This document shows positions 23,995 to 33,262 of a stretch of DNA of 64,000 nucleotides, in pieces; the first letter of the stretch is position 1, and the number at the start of each line of letters is the position of its first letter. This DNA is from Chloroflexota bacterium (GTDB lineage Bacteria; Chloroflexota; Dehalococcoidia; Lucifugimonadales; UBA1127). Where the stretch lies: positions 40,099 to 104,098 of the forward strand of contig JAPONS010000026.1 of NCBI GenBank assembly GCA_026713825.1. The letters are read 5' to 3'. The position numbers and the translations under genes are program-made. Below the pieces are notes generated by a model. That model saw only the letters and a list, made by a program, of their open reading frames with translations, had not been told where the DNA came from and ran no database searches.

Positions 23995-25878
23995 CTACTT
24001 CACGGCCTTGATGTGTGGGATGTGCGTGTACGTGCCGGTGACGTTACTGGGGAAGACCCAGTCCGACACGAACTTCGGGTTCACAGTCGCCTCTGCCGGC
24101 AGCCAGAAGAGGTTCAGGTTGGCATGCGACGAGTAGATGGCCTCGCCCCACTCCTTCCATGCAACTGCCTGTTCTTCCAGGTCGAGGATCCCGCGCACCT
24201 TGGTGCCCAATACGTTGATCTCTGGCGACGTGTAGTTGTTGCTCGTCGCCCGGTACGCCCAGTTGTAGATGCGCTGGGCCACAAACGGGTAGGACGACGT
24301 CCCCACGATGTCCACGTCGTTGTACACCTCGAAGCCCCGCTCAGCGGAGCGGAACCGCGTGGGGTCGTAGGCTTCCAGCGTGACCTTTACACCCACTTCC
24401 GTCCAGTAGTTCAAGATCACGTCCACGACGTCCGCGGCGCCCGCATACGCGGTCAGTTCCTCGGAGTACGTGGTCAGCTCCAACGGGTTGCTCTCTGAGT
24501 AACCGGCTTCACTGAGCAATTGGCGCGCGACTACAGGGTCGAAACCGTACTCCTCCGGGTAGCGCGTCTCCCAGCTGGGGTCCCAGCCCAGGGTGTTCTC
24601 GTTCAGGTGCGTGTGATACATCGGGAAGCCCTTGTTGTTGAAGAACGCCTCGTTCAGCTCGTCCTTGTTGACAGCCTTGTTGAGGGCCTTGCGCACCCGC
24701 CCATCGAGGAGTCGGCTTTCCGGGTAGAGATACTGCGCGTCGGCCGCGCGGCTCCCGTCAACCATGTAGCAGCAGTTGAAGCTCATGAACGTCCGAAGTC
24801 CCTTGACGCGGCCTGCAATGTGCCTCATGCCCCTGGCGGCGGCCTGTTCTTTCAGGTCTTCCGGCAATGCGGCCATGTGAATCTCTTCGGTCAGCAACGC
24901 GGCAAGCCGAGTGGAATTCTCGTTGATGATGCGCCACTCAAATCCCGGGAATTCTGTATTGAGCTGCCAGTGGTCGTAGGGGACCTGCTCGAACTGAATA
25001 TTCTGGGCCTGCTCGCGTCCGCCGAACTGGTACGGTCCTGTGCCGGCGATTGCCTCGCCCTCGAACGATGGTCGAAACTCTGGGTCGCCGCCGGCCAGGG
25101 AGTCATAGTGGTCCTTGCTCTGGATCTCCATGCCGCCCGCCGACATCTGGGAGATGATCCAGAAGAGTTCAGCCTCCGGGCTGGTCAGGTGCCAGAGCAC
25201 CTCGTGGTCATTGATGATCTCAATGTGATCGGTGGCGGAGCGGAACAACGTGGTATTGCCGTGGTCGGCGTCCTCGCGTGTGACCTGCTCCCACGTGTGG
25301 ACCACGTCCTGGGCCGTGAACTCGCCCTGGCCCTTGTGGAACGGCACGCCTTCCCGAAGCTGGAATCGAATCTTGTCTGAACCCTCAATGGTCCAACTTG
25401 TAGCCAGCATGGGGACGAACTGCCCGCGGTCCGGAGTGATGTCCACCAGAAACTCATACATTGGCCGCAGGGAGATGAAACCGGCGATACCACCACCTCC
25501 CAGGGGTGGCGAGGTAGTCTCCTGCGACATGTTGATGCCGAAGACCAACCGCTCGATCATGGGCATCATTGCGTCGCCGCCGCCCGACGTTGACGTGTCC
25601 GTCGTTGACGGGGCCGCGGTCGGCGCGACAGCCGGCTCGGCGGGCGCAGTCACCGGCACGGAAACGACCGCCGCGATGGGTGTTGGCGCAGCAGCCGCTT
25701 CGGTCGGCGCTGACGATTCGGTCTGAGTGGTGGTCGCTGTTGTGCTCGTGTCAGTAGTGCTTGATGTTGCCGCTGAGTCTTCGTCGTCGCCTCCGCACGC
25801 TGCGAAGCTCAACAGCGCAGCGCCAAGGGCCGCGAGCAACACTAGAGTCCATGCCGAGCGTCTACGATGAGCGCGCAT
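23995..25878 (-). CDS. ABC-transporter substrate-binding lipoprotein (peptide/SBP_bac_5 family)
   Basis: A 627-residue extracytoplasmic solute-binding protein. A basic signal peptide and lipobox (LLSFAAC, Cys about 28) indicate a membrane-anchored lipoprotein. Then comes a Thr/Ser/Ala/Pro-rich linker of about 70 residues and a family-5 binding domain from about residue 105 (NMSQETTSPPL..., IRFQLREGVPFHKGQGEFTA, DLKEQAAARGM..., VRKALNKAVNKDEL). Such proteins deliver oligopeptides, nickel or other ligands to an ABC permease. No permease or ATPase gene is in this window, so it appears to be an orphan. AGGGGGTGA precedes ATG 25878. Confidence 0.92.
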   Translation of the reverse strand: MRAHRRRSAWTLVLLAALGAALLSFAACGGDDEDSAATSSTTDTSTTATTTQTESSAPTEAAAAPTPIAAVVSVPVTAPAEPAVAPTAAPSTTDTSTSGGGDAMMPMIERLVFGINMSQETTSPPLGGGGIAGFISLRPMYEFLVDITPDRGQFVPMLATSWTIEGSDKIRFQLREGVPFHKGQGEFTAQDVVHTWEQVTREDADHGNTTLFRSATDHIEIINDHEVLWHLTSPEAELFWIISQMSAGGMEIQSKDHYDSLAGGDPEFRPSFEGEAIAGTGPYQFGGREQAQNIQFEQVPYDHWQLNTEFPGFEWRIINENSTRLAALLTEEIHMAALPEDLKEQAAARGMRHIAGRVKGLRTFMSFNCCYMVDGSRAADAQYLYPESRLLDGRVRKALNKAVNKDELNEAFFNNKGFPMYHTHLNENTLGWDPSWETRYPEEYGFDPVVARQLLSEAGYSESNPLELTTYSEELTAYAGAADVVDVILNYWTEVGVKVTLEAYDPTRFRSAERGFEVYNDVDIVGTSSYPFVAQRIYNWAYRATSNNYTSPEINVLGTKVRGILDLEEQAVAWKEWGEAIYSSHANLNLFWLPAEATVNPKFVSDWVFPSNVTGTYTHIPHIKAVK

Positions 25879-25923
25879 ACTTCACCCCCTGTTATATTCC
25901 CCATGTGTTCCCGTAATAGTACG

Positions 25924-25951
25924 ATAGTATGCTGATAACGAAACTTGTCAA
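25924..25951 (-). promoter_or_regulatory. Promoter of the binding-protein gene
   Basis: On the minus strand a perfect TTGACA (25946-25951) and TACTAT (25924-25929) are 16 bases apart, about 45 bases before the start codon. Two further TTGTCA-type boxes lie upstream on the plus strand (25963-25968 and 25987-25992; the promoter -35 supplies a third at 25945). They could be regulator sites. Confidence 0.6.
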
Positions 25952-26138
25952 CAATGTGCAGTTTGTCACAAGGAATCGAAGATAGATTGTCAAATACTGC
26001 TCATAACCTGCGGTAGATTTCACGAAGACATCAGAGTTTCGTGAGATTTGTTGCGTGCGTGCTGCTGAGCTTCCATGCGGGCGAAGTGGAGTCCCACTGC
26101 GGTAGAATACGGTGCGCACATCGTCAGAGGGAGTCCAC

Positions 26139-27989
26139 ATGAAGATCGCCGTTTGCATCAAACAGATACCCGTCATCGCCCGCGTCAGATTCGACCCGGA
26201 GACACGCACCATCGTGCGAGAGGGCGTGCCGCTGGAGGTCAATTCCTACGACCTCCTCGCAGTGTCCGCCGCCGTCAAACTCGTCGAGGAGCATGGCGGC
26301 GAGGTGACCGCGATCACGATGGGCCCGCCCCAAGCCCGCGATGCCCTCGTCCAGTGTCTCGCGCTCGGCGCTGACCGCGCGGTGCTGCTCACCGACCGCG
26401 CCTTCGCCGGCGCCGACACGCTTGCGACCGCTAGAGCTCTCGCCTTGGCCCTCAGCCGCGGCGAGTACGACCTCATCCTCTGCGGCAAGCACAGCCTGGA
26501 CGCAGAGACCGGGCAGGTGGGCCCGGAGGTGGCGGAGATGCTGGCCATCCCGCAGGTCACCAGCGTTTCTGGCTTGAGCTTCGACGCGGCCCGCAATGTC
26601 ATTTCGGCGCGCCGTGAGACCGATGACGGCCTCGAGACAGTGGAATCCCATTTGCCCGTCCTGCTGGCCTGTGGCGACGGCATCGCGGAAGAGGCGTGGC
26701 CCGGTCCCGAGCAGCTGGAGGCTGCGAAGGAGAAGCAGATTGAGGAAGTCACCGCCACGGACCTGTCGCAGGATACTTCCATCTTCGGCTTCGCCGGCTC
26801 ACCAACATGGGTCGACGCGATCGAGAGCTTCGAGAGTACCCGCCAGCCGGAGGTCTTTGACGATGAGGACGTGCAGGTCAACGTGAACCGGCTTGTCGAG
26901 GCGCTTGAAGGCCGTGGCCTCTTTTCCGGCTGGGGTGCGGCTGCTGAGGGCGAGAAGGCGGGTCAGGCCCGCTTCCCCAAGAACCCCTACGACGCCATAT
27001 GGGTCATCGCCGAGCAGGATGCTGAAGGCGCGTTGCGGCCTGTCACTTTTGAGCTGCTGGGCGTCGCCGGCAAGCTGGCCGCCCAGTCCGACCGAGCTGT
27101 CGCCGCGGTGCTCATCGGCAGCGATGTCGAGCGGCACGTCCCGGAGCTTGCCGCCCATGGTGCCGACCTTGTCTTCATCGCGGACCACCCAGGGCTGGCG
27201 CAGTACGCCACGCTCACGTACACACGCGTGCTGGCCGACGCCGTCGCGGTCAAGCGTCCCTTCGCCCTGCTGCTGCCGGCCACGGTGAACGGCCGTGACC
27301 TCGCGGCGCGGCTGGCAGCGCGGCTGGGACTCGGCCTCACCGGCGACTGCATCGACCTCGCCATCAACAGCGAGGGACAACTGGTGCAGTACAAGCCTGC
27401 ATTCGGCGGCAACATCGTCTCGCCCATCCTCTCGCGCACGACGCCGCAGATGGCGACCGTCCGCCCCGGCATGCTCGCCCGCGCCCCGCGCGATGACTCG
27501 CGCACAGCGGTCACGGACGGACTCGAGATAGCAGCCGCCGCGCTTGAAGACCCGGTCTCGGTTGTCTCTGTGAAGAACGAGGTCGGCGGCGAGGGCGCCC
27601 GCCTGTACGACGCCGACATCGTCGTTGGCATAGGCATGGGTGTCGGCGAGCCCGAAAACTATGGGCCCGTCTACGAGCTTGCAGACGCTCTGGGCGCCGC
27701 CGTCGCCGCCACCCGGAACGTGACCGACCTTGGCTGGATTCCCAAGCAGCAGCAGGTCGGCATTACCGGAAAGGCCATCTCGCCCAAGCTATACGTAGCG
27801 GTGGGCGTGAGCGGCAACCTCAATCACATGGTCGGCGTCCTCCGTGCCGGCATCGTCGTCGCGATCAATCAGCGCGCCCGCGCTTTCATCTTTCGCTCTT
27901 GCGACTACGGCATCGTCGGCGACGCGGCCGAGGTTGTCCCGGCCCTCACGGCAGCGCTCCGCGACGCCGGGGCGCGGGCCGGCGCGTAG
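26139..27989 (+). CDS. Electron transfer flavoprotein, beta and alpha subunits fused in one chain
   Basis: A 616-residue single protein covering both ETF subunits, which carry electrons from dehydrogenases to an ETF oxidoreductase. Residues 1 to about 260 are EtfB (MKIAVCIKQIPV..., SLDAETGQVGPEVAEML). From about 285 it is EtfA (NPYDAIWVIAEQDAEG, VNGRDLAARLAARLGLGL) with the C-terminal FAD site (QQVGITGKAISPKLYVAVG, SGNLNHMVGV, VVAINQRARAFIF, CDYGIVGDAAEVVPAL). The usual GGRG at the start of the FAD domain reads GIGMGVGEP, so its Arg is missing. GAGGGAGTCC precedes ATG 26139. An LLM oxidoreductase is coupled behind it. Confidence 0.93.
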   Translation: MKIAVCIKQIPVIARVRFDPETRTIVREGVPLEVNSYDLLAVSAAVKLVEEHGGEVTAITMGPPQARDALVQCLALGADRAVLLTDRAFAGADTLATARALALALSRGEYDLILCGKHSLDAETGQVGPEVAEMLAIPQVTSVSGLSFDAARNVISARRETDDGLETVESHLPVLLACGDGIAEEAWPGPEQLEAAKEKQIEEVTATDLSQDTSIFGFAGSPTWVDAIESFESTRQPEVFDDEDVQVNVNRLVEALEGRGLFSGWGAAAEGEKAGQARFPKNPYDAIWVIAEQDAEGALRPVTFELLGVAGKLAAQSDRAVAAVLIGSDVERHVPELAAHGADLVFIADHPGLAQYATLTYTRVLADAVAVKRPFALLLPATVNGRDLAARLAARLGLGLTGDCIDLAINSEGQLVQYKPAFGGNIVSPILSRTTPQMATVRPGMLARAPRDDSRTAVTDGLEIAAAALEDPVSVVSVKNEVGGEGARLYDADIVVGIGMGVGEPENYGPVYELADALGAAVAATRNVTDLGWIPKQQQVGITGKAISPKLYVAVGVSGNLNHMVGVLRAGIVVAINQRARAFIFRSCDYGIVGDAAEVVPALTAALRDAGARAGA

Positions 27990-28000
27990 GAGGCGTGACA

Positions 28001-28936
28001 GTGGCGGGCGAGATCAAGGTCGGACTCCACATCCCCGCGGCGTCGGACGGTCCGCTGCCCTCGAAGGCGCAGTACATCGAGTTCTTCCGGCACGCCGAGC
28101 GCCTCGGCTTCCACGGCTTGTGGACGGAGGATCGCATCTTCCACAACGCCAACCTGCTTGAGCCGCTGACTCTCCTCACCCTCGCCGCCAGCGCGACAGA
28201 GCGAATGGTTCTCGGCACAGCCGTGCTGCTGCTGTCCATGCGGAACGCCCCCGAGCTGGCGCGACGGCTGTCTTCCCTCGACTACCTCTCCGGAGGACGC
28301 GTGGAGCTAGGCATCTCATTGGGAGGGAGACCGGGAGAATACCCGGGACTGGGGATGCAGCAGTCCGAGCGAGTGCCACGCCTTCGAGAGAACATGCTCG
28401 TCCTGCGCGCACTGCTCCGCGGCGAGCCGGTGTCGCATGAAGGACGCTTCTACGACCTGGACGACGCCGTAGTCCGCCCCGCCGCCGTGCGCGAGGGCGG
28501 CATCCCCCTCTACATGGGCGGCCACGTCGAACCGGTGTTGCGAAGAACAGGGGAGCTCGCCGACGGCTGGATCGGCGGCCCATTCACGCCTCCAGTGGGC
28601 TACGAGGCGTGCTGGCAAAGTGTGTTGGAGCACGCCCGCAGCTTTGGCCGTGACCCTGAGCAACTGGAGGCGGGGAAACTCATCTACGTCGCAGTGGACG
28701 ACGACCGTGACCGCGCGTTGGCGGCGCTGATCCCATTCCTCAACGCCTACTACGGCCCGGCAAGAGACCCCAAGACATTCGCAGTGTACGGTCCGGCGGA
28801 AGAGGTAGCTTCCAAACTGCAGGAGTTCGTAGACGTCGGCACGAGGACATTCATGCTTGGCGTGCCGTCGCTGGACGTGGAGCACCTTGAGCGCATCGCG
28901 GCGGACGTTGTGCCGCGACTTCGAGAGACGCCGTAG
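28001..28936 (+). CDS. LLM-class (F420- or FMN-dependent) oxidoreductase
   Basis: A 311-residue luciferase-like TIM-barrel flavin/F420 enzyme. Motifs: EFFRHAERLGFHGLWTEDRIF, LGTAVLLLSMRNAPELARRL, SLDYLSGGRVELGISLGGRPGEY and the C-terminal half with GRDPEQLEAGKLIYVAVDDDRD. The set is typical of F420-dependent dehydrogenases/reductases of Actinobacteria and Chloroflexota. The start is GTG 28001, with the GGAGG overlapping the ETF stop codon (TAGGAGG), so translation is coupled to the fused ETF. An electron link between the two is a reasonable inference. Confidence 0.9.
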   Translation: MAGEIKVGLHIPAASDGPLPSKAQYIEFFRHAERLGFHGLWTEDRIFHNANLLEPLTLLTLAASATERMVLGTAVLLLSMRNAPELARRLSSLDYLSGGRVELGISLGGRPGEYPGLGMQQSERVPRLRENMLVLRALLRGEPVSHEGRFYDLDDAVVRPAAVREGGIPLYMGGHVEPVLRRTGELADGWIGGPFTPPVGYEACWQSVLEHARSFGRDPEQLEAGKLIYVAVDDDRDRALAALIPFLNAYYGPARDPKTFAVYGPAEEVASKLQEFVDVGTRTFMLGVPSLDVEHLERIAADVVPRLRETP

Positions 28937-28939
28937 CCC

Positions 28940-30250
28940 CTACGCCGCTCGGGGCAGGTCCACCGTGTCGCCTGCGGAGGTGAGGAGCACTGGCTGCTTC
29001 TTGCCTTCCACCACCTCGGCGTCCACCAGGCAGCGGTTCACCCCTTGCAGCGACGGCAGCTCGTACATGACGTCGAGCAGCGTCCGCTCGATGATGGTCC
29101 GGAGGCCGCGCGCGCCGGTCTTGTGGGTCATCGCCTCCTCCGCGGCGGCCTCGAGCGCGTCGATCTGGAAGACCAGCTCCACGTTGTCCAACGAGAAGAG
29201 GTGTTGGTACTGCTTGACCACGGCGTTCTTCGGCTCCGTGAGCACCCGGACCAGGTCGCCCTTCGTCAGCGGGTCCAGGGACACCACGACGGGGAAGCGG
29301 CCCACCAGCTCCGGAATGAAGCCGTATTGCAGCAGGTCGTCGCTGTTGACCTGCTGCATGATGCTCTCGGGCTCGTCGCTGTCGATGTGGCTCCGGCCGT
29401 CCCGGACCAGGCCGATGCTGCGCCGGTCCTTCAGCACGCGCTTTTCGACCACTTGCTCCAGGCCGTCGAACGCGCCCCCGCACACGAAGAGGATGTTGTC
29501 CGTCCTGAACTGCAGGAACTCTTGGTGCGGATGCTTGCGGCCGCCGTTCGGGGGAATGGCCGCCTGCGTGCCCTCGATGATCTTCAACAGTCCCTGCTGC
29601 ACACCCTCGCCGGAAACGTCGCGCGTTATCGAGGGATTGGGGCTCTTGCGGGCGATCTTGTCGATCTCGTCGATGTACAGGATGCCGTGTTCGGCGCGGC
29701 TCAGGTCCCAGTCCGCCGCCTGGATGAGGCGGAGCAGGATGTGCTCCACGTCCTCGCCGACGTAGCCCGCCTCGGTCAACGAGGTTGCGTCGGCAATGGC
29801 GGAGGGAACGTCAAGGATCTTTGCGAGAGTCTGTGCCAGGAGGGTCTTGCCGCTGCCGGTGGGACCGATGAGGAGGATGTTGCTCTTCTGGAGCTCCACG
29901 TTGCTGAAATTGTCGGCGGCATTCCATATTCGCTTGAAATGGTTGTAGACGGCGACGCTGAGTACCTTCTTGGCATGCTCCTGCCCGACAACGTACTCGT
30001 CCAGCTTCTCGTAGATGACTCTCGGCGGCAGGAATTCGGCACGGCTGGAGGCGACGGGAGCTTGCGCTGCATCCTCTCCGGAGGACGCCTCGGTCGCGGC
30101 GTAGTCGCCCATGATCTGCTGGCATAGCACGACGCACTCGTCGCAGATGAAGACCTTGCCGGGTCCCGCAACCAGACGCTTTACCTGCCCCTGTGGTTTC
30201 CCGCAGAACGAGCAGGTGTAGTCGATGCCGCCCTTGCCCTTGCCGGCCAT
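28940..30250 (-). CDS. clpX: ATP-dependent Clp protease ATP-binding subunit ClpX
   Basis: A 436-residue AAA+ unfoldase that feeds proteins to ClpP. The N-terminal zinc-binding domain has CSFC and CDEC (Cys pairs about 13-16 and 35-38). Walker A is [15 protein letters not shown], Walker [11 protein letters not shown]. The pore loop (GYVGED) and the IGF-like ClpP-docking loop region are in the expected places, and the sensor region [10 protein letters not shown] is present. GGGAGAGGG precedes ATG 30250. Third gene of tig-clpP-clpX. Confidence 0.97.
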   Translation of the reverse strand: MAGKGKGGIDYTCSFCGKPQGQVKRLVAGPGKVFICDECVVLCQQIMGDYAATEASSGEDAAQAPVASSRAEFLPPRVIYEKLDEYVVGQEHAKKVLSVAVYNHFKRIWNAADNFSNVELQKSNILLIGPTGSGKTLLAQTLAKILDVPSAIADATSLTEAGYVGEDVEHILLRLIQAADWDLSRAEHGILYIDEIDKIARKSPNPSITRDVSGEGVQQGLLKIIEGTQAAIPPNGGRKHPHQEFLQFRTDNILFVCGGAFDGLEQVVEKRVLKDRRSIGLVRDGRSHIDSDEPESIMQQVNSDDLLQYGFIPELVGRFPVVVSLDPLTKGDLVRVLTEPKNAVVKQYQHLFSLDNVELVFQIDALEAAAEEAMTHKTGARGLRTIIERTLLDVMYELPSLQGVNRCLVDAEVVEGKKQPVLLTSAGDTVDLPRAA

Positions 30251-30262
30251 TCCGCCCTCTCC

Positions 30263-30937
30263 CTAGCTGCCCGCGACAGCCGGCTGCTCTCTGGTCAGCA
30301 CTTCATCAATAAGGCCGTACTCCACCGCCTGCTCCGCGGTCAGGTAGAAGTCGCGGTCCGTGTCCCTTGCCACCTGCTCGTAGGGCTGTCCGGTCTGCTC
30401 GGAGATGATCACCCGGATCTTGTCCTGCAACCGCAGGATCTCCCTTGCGGCAATCTCGATGTCCGTCGCCTGGCCCTGCGCGCCGCCCAGTGGCTGGTGC
30501 ATGTGGATCGTTGAGTTGGCGAGGCTGTAGCGCTTCCCCTTGGCGCCCGAGCACAGCAGCACAGTGCCCATGCTCGCGGCCAGGCCGACGCAGATGGTCG
30601 ACACGTCAGGAGCGATGAGGTTCATGGTATCCAGGATCGCCAGTCCGGACGTGACCACGCCGCCGGGAGAGTTGATGTACAGGTTGATGTCCTTCTCCGG
30701 GTCCTCCCGTTCCAGGTAGAGCATCTCCGCGACGATGAGGTTGGCGACATAGTCATTGATGCCCGTGCCCAGGAAGATGATGCGTTCCCGCAGGAGGAGT
30801 GAGTAGATGTCGAAACCTCTTTCGCCGCGGGCGCCGGTCTCGATGACTGTGGGGATGATGCCCTGCGGAGGCGGGCCGAGCAGCTTACCAGCCGCACTGA
30901 CAAGCTCCGCCTCGCTGTGTATGTTCCTGCGTGCCAT
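30263..30937 (-). CDS. clpP: ATP-dependent Clp protease proteolytic subunit ClpP
   Basis: A 224-residue serine protease subunit that forms the two-ring ClpP barrel. The catalytic triad is visible: Ser in [11 protein letters not shown], His in [10 protein letters not shown], Asp in DTDRDFYL. The oxyanion region [11 protein letters not shown] is present. The first about 20 residues precede the mature start usually generated by self-cleavage. It lies between tig and clpX on the minus strand with a 12-base gap to clpX. Length is slightly above the usual 195-210, from the N-terminus. Confidence 0.97.
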   Translation of the reverse strand: MARRNIHSEAELVSAAGKLLGPPPQGIIPTVIETGARGERGFDIYSLLLRERIIFLGTGINDYVANLIVAEMLYLEREDPEKDINLYINSPGGVVTSGLAILDTMNLIAPDVSTICVGLAASMGTVLLCSGAKGKRYSLANSTIHMHQPLGGAQGQATDIEIAAREILRLQDKIRVIISEQTGQPYEQVARDTDRDFYLTAEQAVEYGLIDEVLTREQPAVAGS

Positions 30938-30990
30938 TGACGTTCCTCCTGCGTCCTATTGCGTCCGTATTATCCAGCAGGCCAACCGAA

Positions 30991-32397
30991 TTAGGTGGCC
31001 TGTTCAGTGGATTCCTCTGTTTGCCCGGACTCCTCAACGGAGTCCGCCGACTCCTCAACGGAGACCTCAGTCGGCTCGGCCTCGTTCGACGGCTCCACGA
31101 CGGCTTCGCCCTTCGCTATGTCGACGAGGCGCTGCACCGTGCGGCGCGACCGGATCGAGCGGGCGACGGAGTCACGGTTTTCCTGGCTCATGAAGAGATC
31201 CCGCACCTGATCACCCTGCTCCCCAGCGCGGGTCGCCATCTCCTCAATCTCCGCCTCGACGTCCTCGTCTGTCGGGTCGATGCCCTCCTTCTCGGCCACC
31301 TGCGTCAGCAGGTACGAGCGCCGGAGCTGCTCCTCCACCGTGACGCGGGTCTCCTCCCTGAGGTCATCTTCCGACTTCTTCATGATGTCCATGTACTCTT
31401 CGAGCGAGATGGCCCGCCCGATGCGCCTGCCAATGGTGTCCTGGATCTCCTGCAGGTGGTTGTCGATGGCGCGCTCGATCATGATGGGCGGAAGTTCAAC
31501 CGAGCCGGCGCTCACCAGCTCCGTCATGACGGCGTCTTCGTACTTGTGCTCGTCCTCGTGGTCCAACTCATCCTGCAGCTGCTGCCGTAGGTGGTCCTTG
31601 AGAGCGTCCAACGAGTCGTATCCGTCGTCCACGCTCTTGGCGAACTCATCGTCCAATTCCGGCAGGACCTGGGCTTTGATCTCCTTGGCTGAGATGCTGA
31701 AAGTGCAAGCCTTGCCAGCCAAATTCTCGTTGAAGTAGTCGTCGGGAAAGGGAAGCTCAAACTCGCGGTCCTCGCCGGCGGTGATGCCGGTCAGTGCTTC
31801 GCCGAAGCCGGCGATGGGCGCCTCTGGGTCGAGGACGAAGGCCGCATCCTCCTGCTCCACGATGGTCTCGCCGTCCACAACTCCCTTGAAAGTCATAGTG
31901 ACGTCGTCGCCCATCTCCGCGGCCCGTTCGACGGGCTCCCAGACGGCCTCCTTGCGTCGCGCCTCCTCCAGCGCCTCCGCAATCTGCTCGTCGGTGACGG
32001 CGGGCGGCTCCCAGGGTACGCGCAGGGAAACGTAGTTGCCGGTGTCCACGAGCGGAGTGAGGGGAACGGTCGCTTTGATGGTGACCGGCTCGGTCTCTAC
32101 GAGTTCGACGTCTGGTTGTGCGCCGGCCTCGATGTCCTCTTGCTCTATGGCCTTGGCTGTGATCTCCGGCACCATGAAGTCCAACGCCTCATTGAGGAGC
32201 GACTCCCGCCCGACCATCCGCTCCACGACTCGGCGGGGGGCCTTGCCCGGGCGGAAGCCGGGCACCTTGACCTTTTGAACGACGCGCTGGTACGCGCGTT
32301 GCAGGTAGCTTTCTACATCCGCCTCTTCCATCTCAATATTGAGCACAGTTTGGCGGACGGCGTCTTCTTCACGGGTAATCTTCAACGGCAGCCTCAC
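30991..32397 (-). CDS. tig: Trigger factor (ribosome-associated chaperone and prolyl isomerase)
   Basis: A 468-residue chaperone. The N-terminal ribosome-binding domain carries the signature VPGFRPGKAPRRVVE (family GFRxGKxP). The central FKBP-type PPIase domain (about 150-240: GDDVTMTFKGVVDGE, FGEALTGITAGEDREFE) and the helical C-terminal arms follow. The last about 35 residues form a strongly acidic Glu/Ser/Thr tail. The start is GTG 32397. It is the first gene of the tig-clpP-clpX unit, the arrangement found in most bacteria. Confidence 0.96.
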   Translation of the reverse strand: MRLPLKITREEDAVRQTVLNIEMEEADVESYLQRAYQRVVQKVKVPGFRPGKAPRRVVERMVGRESLLNEALDFMVPEITAKAIEQEDIEAGAQPDVELVETEPVTIKATVPLTPLVDTGNYVSLRVPWEPPAVTDEQIAEALEEARRKEAVWEPVERAAEMGDDVTMTFKGVVDGETIVEQEDAAFVLDPEAPIAGFGEALTGITAGEDREFELPFPDDYFNENLAGKACTFSISAKEIKAQVLPELDDEFAKSVDDGYDSLDALKDHLRQQLQDELDHEDEHKYEDAVMTELVSAGSVELPPIMIERAIDNHLQEIQDTIGRRIGRAISLEEYMDIMKKSEDDLREETRVTVEEQLRRSYLLTQVAEKEGIDPTDEDVEAEIEEMATRAGEQGDQVRDLFMSQENRDSVARSIRSRRTVQRLVDIAKGEAVVEPSNEAEPTEVSVEESADSVEESGQTEESTEQAT

Positions 32398-32412
32398 GGG
32401 AGGGTTCCCTCA

Positions 32413-32440
32413 ATTATAGCATAGGGAAGGGTGCGGGCAA
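32413..32440 (-). promoter_or_regulatory. Promoter of tig-clpP-clpX
   Basis: On the minus strand, TTGCCC (32435-32440) lies 16 bases before a perfect TATAAT (32413-32418), preceded by TGC to make an extended -10 (TGCTATAAT). The transcript would start only about 9-10 bases before the GTG of tig, leaving a very short leader. Confidence 0.6.
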
Positions 32441-32463
32441 TCGTGGCGGGCGATTGAGGTGGT

Positions 32464-32793
32464 CTAGCCGAGGAAGATGGACAGGCCGGCGTGAGGGAAG
32501 AAGACCTCCATCTCCCCTTTCATCTGGTCCTCTACGGCAACGGCGTAGGCCGCGCGTCCTTCGTCACTGGGAGGGTGCGCACAGGCCACCCCCGCCTGCG
32601 TCTGCGGGCAGAGGTGGTTGCCGGTCTGACCGTCCCAGAACGCGACAAACTTGAACGGATAGTAGAGCGTCTCAGCTATCACCCGCAGGTCGCCGATGAT
32701 CTCCGTTCCCCGGTACTCCGCGGGCCCGTCGAGGTTAACTGCAATGCGAGCAAGGGTGTCAGTTCGAGCGCCGGAGGGCCCTGCGTCTGCCAT
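32464..32793 (-). CDS. Conserved-looking small protein of unknown function
   Basis: A 109-residue soluble protein. It has a globular-looking pattern: LARIAVNLDGPAEYRGTEII, AETLYYPFKFVAFWDG, then a Cys/His-containing stretch (NHLCPQTQAGVACAHPP) that could bind metal. I do not recognise the family. The ATG at 32793 is preceded by AGGGAGTGA. It follows the small membrane-protein gene by 7 bases on the same strand, so the two are probably one transcript ending before tig. Confidence 0.72.
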   Translation of the reverse strand: MADAGPSGARTDTLARIAVNLDGPAEYRGTEIIGDLRVIAETLYYPFKFVAFWDGQTGNHLCPQTQAGVACAHPPSDEGRAAYAVAVEDQMKGEMEVFFPHAGLSIFLG

Positions 32794-32800
32794 GTGAATA

Positions 32801-33007
32801 TCACTCCCTGCCCCGGAGGGCGCCCCAGAGTCCGGCGGCGAATACGACCGCTCCCCCGATCATGGCAATCCATCCAACAAGGTTCAGCAGCCACTCCGCT
32901 ACCGGCGAAATGAGGAACAGCCCAAAGGCGAAAATGACTATTCCCAGCGCAATCCTGCTGCCTGTGCTGAGCGTGGCGCGGTAGAACCTGTATCGTGGGT
33001 CGAACAT
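32801..33007 (-). CDS. Small two-helix membrane protein
   Basis: A 68-residue protein with a short basic N-terminus (MFDPRYRFYRATLS), then two hydrophobic helices (ALGIVIFAFGLFLISPVAEW and LVGWIAMIGGAVVFAAGLWG). No catalytic features are present and the family is unknown. I use ATG 33007, behind GGACGGAG, instead of the in-frame start at 33067, because the extra 20 residues look unrelated. It lies directly upstream of the 109-residue protein. Confidence 0.68.
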   Translation of the reverse strand: MFDPRYRFYRATLSTGSRIALGIVIFAFGLFLISPVAEWLLNLVGWIAMIGGAVVFAAGLWGALRGRE

Positions 33008-33262
33008 GGTCGCCGCTCCGTCCTTCAAGACCTCAGCCGCGGCATCGGAAGTGTGGGGAGAGGGCACATAAGCCCTTCACGTCATTGAAATTTTAGTGTA
33101 GGAACGGCGTTGGGGCGTGTCAACGCGCGGGTTTGGCCCATCCCCTATCAATCGCTGGACAAGGCCATTACAATGTGGATGGTTGAAAAGCTCCCATCCA
33201 TGACCGTAATGGCGCTTGTCAACCAGGGTGACCGAGACAAGGCGTAGGTCTGAGGTGTGCAG

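Noticed and set aside
31010..31075. Hairpin repeats GACTCC-TCAAC-GGAGTC near the end of tig
   Set aside because: They lie inside the coding sequence for the acidic Glu/Ser tail and are explained by repeated codons.
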